12,368 nt of DNA, taken from positions 1 to 12,368 of the forward strand of contig JAJQGR010000162.1 of the NCBI GenBank assembly GCA_021200345.1, in the 5' to 3' direction. Both the position numbers and the translations under genes were made by a program. Numbering within the stretch: the stretch's first letter is position 1; each line of letters starts with the position of its first letter. This stretch comes from Lachnospiraceae bacterium (GTDB taxonomy: Bacteria; Bacillota; Clostridia; Lachnospirales; Lachnospiraceae). The notes beneath the pieces are model-generated. The model did not search any database, was not told where the DNA came from, and saw only the letters and a program-made list of their open reading frames with translations. Of this stretch, positions 1-5,584 are shown one piece after another.

Positions 1-1208
1 TGGATGTGACTAAGGATGTGACCGGCGCTGTGTGTGATTTCCAGCCTGAGGAGATCAAAGCGACGGAACCATCGGTATCTTATACGAAAGAAGAGCTTGA
101 ACAGGTGCTTGCTCTGTTAAAGGAAGCGAAAAAGCCCTTTGTGCTGGTAGGCGGCGGCGCCGTTCTTTCCAACGCCTGGCAGGAGGTTCGTGAATTTGTG
201 GCCAGATTCAACGCCCCGGTCTGCGACACACTGATGGGGAAAGGCGTGATTGACGGAAACATGCCGGAATATACCGGCATGATTGGAATGCACGGCACCA
301 AGGCCTCTGACCTGGGGGTCAGTGAGTGCGACTGCCTGGTGGCTTTGGGCGCCAGATTTTCAGACCGTATTACCGGTGACGCGAAAAGATTTGCTTCAGG
401 CGCGAAGATCATTCAGATTGATATCGATGCTGCGGAGATCAACAAAAATGTCCGCACGACGGCTTCTCTGGTGGGAGATTTAAAGCTGGCTCTGCGCGAT
501 ATTCTGGCGTCTCTGGATCAGCAGGATCACAGGGACTGGCTTGCTTTTGTGGAAGAGCTGAAACAGAAATATCCGCTGAAATATGAGCAGGATCAGCTCA
601 GCTGTCCTTACATTATCCAGGAGATTGACAGAATCACGGAAGGCCAGGCTCTGATTACCACCGATGTGGGACAGCATCAGATGTGGGCGGCCCAGTATTA
701 CACCTTTACGGAGCCCCGCACTCTTCTGACCAGCGGCGGCCTTGGCACCATGGGCTACGGCCTGGGCGCCTGCATCGGCGCGAAGATGGCTCGTCCGGAG
801 AAGCTCTGCATTAATATTGCCGGCGACGGCTGTTTCCGCATGAATATGAACGAGCTTGCCACCGCCAGCCGATACAATATCCCGGTCATTGAGGTGGTGA
901 TCAACAACCACGTGCTGGGAATGGTGCGCCAGTGGCAGACCCTTTTCTACGGGAAACGTTACAGTCAGACAGTGCTCAATGACTGCGTGGACTTCTGCAA
1001 AGTGGCAGAGGGGCTGGGCTGCGAGGCCATCCGTGTCACTACAAAGGAAGAAGTGGAGCCGGCCATTCGCAGAGCAATCTCCCTGGGACGTCCTGTAGTA
1101 ATTGACTGCATCATTCCGGAGGATGATAAGGTGCTGCCTATGGTGCCCGCGGGAGCACCCATCAGCGAAGCCTTTGACGGGGATGATTTAAAAGAGCGGG
1201 AACAGTAA
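1..1208 (+). CDS. ilvB: Acetolactate synthase large subunit, 5'-truncated by window edge
   Basis: Thiamine-diphosphate enzyme that condenses two pyruvates to acetolactate (or pyruvate plus 2-ketobutyrate), the first common step of valine, leucine and isoleucine synthesis in the cytosol. The reading frame is open from the left edge, and the first visible residues, DVTKDVT, match the end of the N-terminal domain, so the start lies upstream. About 401 of the usual 550-570 residues remain. The central domain carries the family stretch LVGGGAVLSN and the LGARFSDR motif. The C-terminal domain carries the diphosphate-binding signature GDG (nt 822-830) through NN (nt 903-908), followed by GMVRQWQ. 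The tail VLPMVPAGAP is typical of this family. No small subunit (ilvN) follows. It may be upstream, elsewhere or fused in another locus. Other thiamine-diphosphate decarboxylases are possible but fit less well. Confidence 0.95.
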   Translation, partial: DVTKDVTGAVCDFQPEEIKATEPSVSYTKEELEQVLALLKEAKKPFVLVGGGAVLSNAWQEVREFVARFNAPVCDTLMGKGVIDGNMPEYTGMIGMHGTKASDLGVSECDCLVALGARFSDRITGDAKRFASGAKIIQIDIDAAEINKNVRTTASLVGDLKLALRDILASLDQQDHRDWLAFVEELKQKYPLKYEQDQLSCPYIIQEIDRITEGQALITTDVGQHQMWAAQYYTFTEPRTLLTSGGLGTMGYGLGACIGAKMARPEKLCINIAGDGCFRMNMNELATASRYNIPVIEVVINNHVLGMVRQWQTLFYGKRYSQTVLNDCVDFCKVAEGLGCEAIRVTTKEEVEPAIRRAISLGRPVVIDCIIPEDDKVLPMVPAGAPISEAFDGDDLKEREQ

Positions 1209-1259
1209 AATAACAGCAATGTGAATTCTAGGAACCGTAATTCTTATGAGATGCTACTA

Positions 1260-2675
1260 ATGATGAAAAAATCAAAAAAAATCCTGCTGCGGGGAGCTGC
1301 GTTCGCAGCCTCCCTGCTGTTATTATGTATACTGGGATATCATCTGTTGCTTGTGCACTACGCCAATACCTTTCCCTATGGAACGTGGATCAATGGAGTT
1401 TATTGCACAGGTCTTTCGGTGGAGTCTGTGAACCGGCTGCTCTGCCAGCAGGAATATGACGCCGTGTTGACTGTCGTTGACGAAAATGGGGTGGAATATG
1501 AGCTGGACTGCAGTGATTTTGTGACGAATCTGGATTACACGGAGGGCATTGAACAGATTCGGGGGCAGATCCCGTCCGGGCAGGATTTTTCGGAGAAAAC
1601 ATACGTAATCGCGCCGAAAGTTACGGTGGATGAGGAGCGCCTGATCGCTTATCTTGCCACGGCTTCTCCGTTTGACCTGGTGGAAGAAACCTATGTGAGC
1701 AAGATTACCCTGGAGTATACGGACACAGGATATGTGATGTCAAACAGCGGTGTGGAAACTCTGGATTTTGACCTTTCCTGTGAAAAAATCCTGGGAGCCA
1801 TTCAGAATGCGGAAGCTTTCCTGGATCTTGTGGAGGCGGGGTGCTACAGCAGTGAATCCTATAACGCTTCTGACCGGCTTTTGCTGGAGGTCTGGCGTCA
1901 GATTGGGGAATATACGGAAAATCATCACATTGTGATCAGCGCGGATGAGGGGGAAAATACCCTGACGGAGCTGGAGCTTTTAGAGTTTCTTGCGAAAGAT
2001 GAAAACGGGCTTCCCCTCCTGAATGAAAATGGCAGTATTTATTGCGATACGGAAAAGGTGGAGAGCTATTTTTCCCAGATCAGGACTGAGACCAGCACGC
2101 GGAATAACAGCTGGGATTTTACCACTCATGACGGTCAGGTGGTGGAGGTCAACAAAGGAAATTACGGAAGAGTTCTCTCTAATGCGGACGCCGCTGCTGA
2201 AAGCCTGACGGAGTTGCTGAACCAGTCATCCTGTGATGAGACCATAACGCTGGAATATACCTATTATCCCTCCAGCGCCATTGATAATGATTATGGCCGG
2301 GCTATTTCAAGCACGTATGTTGAGGTAGACATTTCCGGACAGCACTGCTATATGTATGAAGATGGGGAGCTGATCTGGGAGAGCGACTGCGTTACGGGAG
2401 ATGTGGCGAAAGGCAGAGACACCCCAACTGGGGTTTATTACATAGAATATAAGCAGAAAAACCGTACCCTGAAAGGGGAGGATTATGAGACCTTTGTAAA
2501 CTACTGGATGCATTTTTATGATGGCTGCGGTTTTCATGACGCTTACTGGAGGTCCTCCTTTGGCGGGGAGATCTATCTGAAGAATGGTTCCCACGGCTGC
2601 GTCAATCTGCCTCTGGCAAAGGCAAAAGAGCTGTATTCCCTGATTTCCAGTGGAATGACGGTGATTGTCTATTGA
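1260..2675 (+). CDS. Membrane-anchored L,D-transpeptidase (YkuD domain)
   Basis: Likely cross-links peptidoglycan stem peptides (3-3 links) or attaches substrates to them outside the membrane. Numbered from the ATG at 1260, the protein has 471 residues. A Lys-rich start and one hydrophobic segment (about residues 6-30) act as an uncleaved signal anchor. A long extracytoplasmic region follows (about 40-345) and resembles the YkuD-associated peptidoglycan-binding module. The YkuD catalytic domain fills the C-terminus. It shows the full motif: His in FHDAYW, 17 residues, then SHGCVN, with the nucleophile Cys447 encoded at nt 2598-2600. The frame also offers GTG at 1221 and ATG at 1251 and 1263. 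I chose 1260 because GAGATG lies 6 bases upstream and the anchor then starts naturally. The gene begins 51 bases after ilvB with no terminator between, so read-through is plausible. Its physiological substrate cannot be told from sequence. Confidence 0.9.
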   Translation: MMKKSKKILLRGAAFAASLLLLCILGYHLLLVHYANTFPYGTWINGVYCTGLSVESVNRLLCQQEYDAVLTVVDENGVEYELDCSDFVTNLDYTEGIEQIRGQIPSGQDFSEKTYVIAPKVTVDEERLIAYLATASPFDLVEETYVSKITLEYTDTGYVMSNSGVETLDFDLSCEKILGAIQNAEAFLDLVEAGCYSSESYNASDRLLLEVWRQIGEYTENHHIVISADEGENTLTELELLEFLAKDENGLPLLNENGSIYCDTEKVESYFSQIRTETSTRNNSWDFTTHDGQVVEVNKGNYGRVLSNADAAAESLTELLNQSSCDETITLEYTYYPSSAIDNDYGRAISSTYVEVDISGQHCYMYEDGELIWESDCVTGDVAKGRDTPTGVYYIEYKQKNRTLKGEDYETFVNYWMHFYDGCGFHDAYWRSSFGGEIYLKNGSHGCVNLPLAKAKELYSLISSGMTVIVY

Positions 2676-2681
2676 TTGGGA

Positions 2682-2710
2682 TTGACTTTTTTTTACAGAT
2701 GGCGTATGAT
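2682..2710 (+). promoter_or_regulatory. Sigma-A-type promoter of serC-serA
   Basis: TTGACT (2682-2687) and TATGAT (2705-2710) each match the consensus at five of six positions and are separated by exactly 17 bases. Transcription would start near 2717, giving a leader of about 80 bases before serC. The promoter begins just past the stop codon of the L,D-transpeptidase gene, so the serine genes can be expressed independently of the upstream genes. Confidence 0.75.
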
Positions 2711-2783
2711 GCAGACTTAGAGATTTTAGCGAATTAAATCGTTGAATTGCCGGATTGCCTTAAAAGGGTTCCAGGCAGGAGAC

Positions 2784-2791
2784 AGGAGGGG
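2784..2791 (+). promoter_or_regulatory. Ribosome binding site fixing the serC start
   Basis: AGGAGGGG lies 7 bases before the ATG at 2799. The same frame is open back to an ATG at 2742, but that start has no such site and would add 19 residues not expected in SerC. Confidence 0.85.
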
Positions 2792-2798
2792 TTTTGTT

Positions 2799-3884
2799 AT
2801 GTCCAGAGTATATAATTTTTCAGCCGGCCCGGCGGTGCTTCCTGAGGAGGTACTGAGAGAAGCAGCGGAGGAAATGCTTTATTATCAGGGCACAGGCATG
2901 TCAGTTATGGAGATGAGCCATCGCTCAAAGGCCTTTGATCAGATCATTAAGGACGCGGAGGCGGATTTGAGGGACCTGATGGGCATCCCTGACAATTACA
3001 AGGTACTGTTTTTACAGGGAGGTGCCAGCCAGCAGTTTGCGGCCATTCCCATGAACCTGATGAAAAACCGGGTGGCGGACTATATTGTCACCGGCCAGTG
3101 GGCGAAGAAAGCTTATCAGGAGGCTCAGCTTTACGGGAAAGCCAATAAGATTGCCTCCAGCGAGGATCAGACTTTTTCCTATATTCCTGACTGTTCGGAT
3201 CTGCCTGTTTCTGAGGACGCGGATTACGTGTACATCTGTGAAAACAATACCATATATGGCACCAAGTATCAAAAGCTGCCCAACACCAAGGGAAAACCGC
3301 TGGTGGCGGATGTTTCCAGCTGCTTTTTGTCGGAGCCTGTGGATGTATCAAAATATGCTCTGATTTATGGCGGTGTGCAGAAAAATATTGGCCCCGCGGG
3401 CGTAGTGATTGTGATTATAAGAGAAGACCTGGTCACGGATGACGTGCTTCCGGGAACGCCCACCATGCTGAAATACAAAACCCAGGCGGACAACGGCTCT
3501 CTGTACAACACGCCTCCCTGCTATGGGATCTATATTTGCGGCAAGGTGTTCAAATGGCTGAAAGCCCAGGGCGGCCTGGAGGTCATGAAAGAGCGCAATG
3601 AGGCCAAGGCAAAGGTCCTGTATGATTTTCTGGATCAGTCGGAAATGTTCCATGGTACTGTCAGGAAAGAGGATCGGTCCATCATGAACGTTCCCTTTGT
3701 GACAGGCGATGCCGATCTGGATGCCAGATTTGTAAAAGAAGCCACCGCGGCGGGCTTTGTGAACCTGAAAGGGCACCGGACCGTGGGCGGTATGCGCGCC
3801 AGTATCTACAATGCCATGCCAATCGCCGGCGTGGAAGCGCTGGTGGAGTTTATGAGAGAATTTGAAAAGGAGAATCTGAAATAA
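2799..3884 (+). CDS. serC: Phosphoserine aminotransferase
   Basis: Pyridoxal-phosphate enzyme that transfers the amino group of glutamate to 3-phosphohydroxypyruvate, giving O-phosphoserine. It is the second step of serine synthesis, and the family also takes part in pyridoxine synthesis in some bacteria. The product is 361 residues, the usual length. The N-terminal signature RVYNFSAGPAVLP is diagnostic. The phosphate-pocket stretch LFLQGGASQQF and the cofactor lysine K195 in GGVQKNIGPAG (codon at 3381) are present. The C-terminal part, with FVNLKGHRTVGGMRASIYNA, is the conserved substrate-binding region of the family. The gene heads its own transcription unit. Its TAA ends at 3884, one base before the serA ATG, so the two are probably translationally coupled and catalyse adjacent steps. 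Confidence 0.97.
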   Translation: MSRVYNFSAGPAVLPEEVLREAAEEMLYYQGTGMSVMEMSHRSKAFDQIIKDAEADLRDLMGIPDNYKVLFLQGGASQQFAAIPMNLMKNRVADYIVTGQWAKKAYQEAQLYGKANKIASSEDQTFSYIPDCSDLPVSEDADYVYICENNTIYGTKYQKLPNTKGKPLVADVSSCFLSEPVDVSKYALIYGGVQKNIGPAGVVIVIIREDLVTDDVLPGTPTMLKYKTQADNGSLYNTPPCYGIYICGKVFKWLKAQGGLEVMKERNEAKAKVLYDFLDQSEMFHGTVRKEDRSIMNVPFVTGDADLDARFVKEATAAGFVNLKGHRTVGGMRASIYNAMPIAGVEALVEFMREFEKENLK

Positions 3885-3885
3885 C

Positions 3886-5049
3886 ATGTACCGGATACAT
3901 TGCCTGAATCCGATCTCAAAGGTTGGATTACAACATTTGCCTGAAAATTATTCTCTGACAGACAACGTGTCTGAGGCCGACGGTATTTTAGTCAGAAGTG
4001 CCGTAATGCACGATATGGAGCTGCCGGAAAGCCTGTTGGCTGTGGCCAGAGCGGGTGCGGGTTACAATAACATTCCCCTGGAAAAGTGCGCACAGAAAGG
4101 AATCGTGGTATTCAATACCCCGGGCGCCAATGCCAATGGTGTGAAGGAGATGATTATTGCGGCCATGCTGCTGGCCAGCCGGGATATCACGGGCGGCATC
4201 CAGTGGGTAAAAGAGAATCAGCAGGATCCCCAGATTGCCAAAACCACTGAGAAAGCCAAGAAGGCGTTTGCCGGCACCGAGATCATGGGCAAGACCCTGG
4301 GAGTCATTGGCCTGGGAGCCATCGGCGCTATGGTGGCCAATGTGGCGGAGCAGCTGGGAATGAAAGTGATGGGGTATGATCCTTTCCTGTCAGTGGACGC
4401 CGCATGGAAACTCAGTCACAGTGTAAAGCATGTAACGGACGTCAATGAGATTTACGCAAACTGTGATTTTATCACCATTCATGTGCCGGCCATGGATTCC
4501 ACAAAAGGCATGATTGGCAGAGACGCGATTGCTCTGATGAAGCCAAACGCCGTGATTTTGAATTTTGCCAGAGATGTGCTCTGCGATGAGCAGGCGGTGG
4601 TGGATGCTCTGGCACAAGGAAGACTTCGCAAATATGTCTCCGATTTCCCCACACCTGTGACCAGCGGAAAAGAGGGCTGTATTGTGATCCCTCATCTGGG
4701 AGCCTCCACAGAGGAGAGCGAGGACAACTGTGCGGTGATGGCGGTGAAAGAGATAGAGGATTATCTGGAAAACGGCAGCATTGTCAACAGTGTTAATTAT
4801 CCCCGCTGTCAGGTTGGTCCCTGCAGGACCGCTTCCCGGGTGGCCGTACTGCACAGAAACGTGGCCGGTATGCTGACCGCGATCACTACATGCGCCGCGG
4901 ACGCGGGTATCAATATCGCTGAGGTTGTCAACAAATCCCGGGACGAGGTGGCTTACACCCTGATTGATCTGGACCAGGAGGCAACGACTCAGGTTACAGA
5001 CAGCCTGAAAGCCATTCCCGGCGTATTCCGGGTCAGAGTGATCAAATAA
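3886..5049 (+). CDS. serA: D-3-phosphoglycerate dehydrogenase, short ACT-domain type
   Basis: Likely oxidises 3-phosphoglycerate to 3-phosphohydroxypyruvate with NAD, the first step of serine synthesis and the step before SerC. It has 387 residues, shorter than the large three-domain SerA type of about 525. The NAD-binding Rossmann motif GLGAIG spans residues 142-147. The catalytic Arg229 (in NFARDV) and His270 (in PHLGAST) are visible. A C-terminal ACT domain (about 317-387) starts at VAVLHRNVAGML and suggests allosteric control by serine or another amino acid. The oddity is that the third member of the usual Arg-Glu-His set is not apparent: the stretch after Asp253 reads DFPTPVT where E. 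coli SerA has DVFPTEP. Pairing with serC supports the assignment, but another 2-hydroxyacid dehydrogenase activity remains possible. AAAAGGAG about 13 bases upstream serves as the ribosome site. Confidence 0.9.
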   Translation: MYRIHCLNPISKVGLQHLPENYSLTDNVSEADGILVRSAVMHDMELPESLLAVARAGAGYNNIPLEKCAQKGIVVFNTPGANANGVKEMIIAAMLLASRDITGGIQWVKENQQDPQIAKTTEKAKKAFAGTEIMGKTLGVIGLGAIGAMVANVAEQLGMKVMGYDPFLSVDAAWKLSHSVKHVTDVNEIYANCDFITIHVPAMDSTKGMIGRDAIALMKPNAVILNFARDVLCDEQAVVDALAQGRLRKYVSDFPTPVTSGKEGCIVIPHLGASTEESEDNCAVMAVKEIEDYLENGSIVNSVNYPRCQVGPCRTASRVAVLHRNVAGMLTAITTCAADAGINIAEVVNKSRDEVAYTLIDLDQEATTQVTDSLKAIPGVFRVRVIK

Positions 5050-5065
5050 AATTAGAGTACAAATG

Positions 5066-5106
5066 AAAATCCCCGGTCGGGTATGATGTTCCCGACCGGG
5101 GATTTT
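5066..5106 (+). terminator. Bidirectional intrinsic terminator between serA and the convergent 92-residue gene
   Basis: The arms 5066-5081 and 5091-5106 are perfect 16-base inverted repeats around a 9-base loop (TATGATGTT). Each arm has a GC-rich core of 11 bases (CCCCGGTCGGG) and an outer A4/T4 edge, so the RNA forms a hairpin followed by a U-run on either strand. It lies 16 bases after the serA stop and 14 bases beyond the stop of the minus-strand gene, so it can end both transcripts. Confidence 0.92.
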
Positions 5107-5120
5107 AGATGCAATGGAAC

Positions 5121-5399
5121 CTATCTGAAAAGCATGGGATTCTCCGGATCATTGGCCTGATCCGCAAAAGTCTCTCTCAGATGCATTTCCTCCTGCAGAC
5201 TGGCCTCGCTCTGCAGATCCATGTATTTGATGAACATTTCTTCCAGAGTGATATTTTCCTCCGCCGCAATTTCCGCAAAGATCGGGCGCAAGGCGTCCAG
5301 CTGTCTGGAAACCTGAACCTTCTGAGGCTCAATATCCCCCAGCACTTCCTCTGCGTATTGATTGATGCGCTTTATCATGTTAAATTCTTTCTCAGTCAT
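5121..5399 (-). CDS. Small acidic, predicted helical protein of unknown function
   Basis: I do not recognise this gene. It encodes 92 residues rich in Glu and Gln with no Cys or Trp, no signal peptide and no membrane segment, so it is probably a soluble cytosolic protein. Much of it looks alpha-helical, for example the stretches around NQYAEEVL, LDALRPIFAEI and LEEMFIKYMD, and only the end (NDPENPMLFR) looks irregular. The coding claim rests on AGGAAG (minus strand, 5409-5414) placed 9 bases before the ATG, on a sensible amino-acid composition, and on a stop codon just inside a shared terminator. The overlapping plus-strand frame has no ribosome site and an implausible composition. It diverges from glgB across about 185 bases and converges on serA, so neither operon says what it does. 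A helical adaptor or regulator is possible but not shown. Confidence 0.72.
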   Translation of the reverse strand: MTEKEFNMIKRINQYAEEVLGDIEPQKVQVSRQLDALRPIFAEIAAEENITLEEMFIKYMDLQSEASLQEEMHLRETFADQANDPENPMLFR

Positions 5400-5476
5400 G
5401 AGTCATTTCTTCCTTTCCCTGATGATATGATCGCAATGAACAGTAATAACTTATTGCTCATTCTAACACTTTTAAC

Positions 5477-5505
5477 TTGTATTAGCCAGAATAATTTGCT
5501 AAAAT
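5477..5505 (+). promoter_or_regulatory. Extended -10 promoter of glgB
   Basis: TAAAAT (5500-5505) matches the -10 consensus at five of six positions and is preceded by TGC, forming an extended -10. TTGTAT (5477-5482) lies exactly 17 bases upstream as a weak -35. Transcription would start near 5512, leaving a leader of about 73 bases. The surrounding region is clearly AT-rich compared with the genes. Confidence 0.65.
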
Positions 5506-5519
5506 GTCCATAAATAAGT

Positions 5520-5543
5520 TACTATTCACGGCTGTGAATAGTA
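5520..5543. repeat. Perfect palindrome in the glgB leader (candidate operator or RNA hairpin)
   Basis: The 10-base arms TACTATTCAC (5520-5529) and GTGAATAGTA (5534-5543) are exact inverted repeats around GGCT. The palindrome sits about 8 to 31 bases downstream of the predicted transcription start and 41 bases before the glgB ATG. No U-run follows, so it is not a terminator. It could bind a dimeric repressor at the start of transcription or fold as a leader hairpin in the RNA. The regulator, if any, cannot be named from this sequence. Confidence 0.6.
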
Positions 5544-5568
5544 TCATCAATAATCAGGGGTGTGTGAC

Positions 5569-5576
5569 AGGGAGGG
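5569..5576 (+). promoter_or_regulatory. Ribosome binding site fixing the glgB start
   Basis: AGGGAGGG lies 8 bases before the ATG at 5585. The frame is open back to an ATG at 5504, but that codon overlaps the predicted -10 element, so it should not be on the transcript. Confidence 0.85.
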
Positions 5577-5584
5577 TATTGCTT

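Noticed and set aside
2718..2798. Possible serine T-box or riboswitch in the serC leader
   Set aside because: The leader is only about 80 bases, lacks the conserved T-box core (TGGNACCGCG) and has no terminator hairpin. Short repeats such as CCTTAAAAGG do not form a convincing structure.
5400..5480. Minus-strand promoter for the 92-residue gene (TATCAT or TAGAAT as -10)
   Set aside because: Neither candidate has a -35 better than three of six matches at 16-17 bases, so no position could be supported even though a promoter must exist here.
5109..5513. Plus-strand frame of 134 codons covering the 92-residue gene and the glgB promoter
   Set aside because: It starts 3 bases after the terminator with no ribosome site, is rich in Leu, Phe and His in a shadow-like way, and runs through the glgB promoter. 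The minus-strand frame is better supported.
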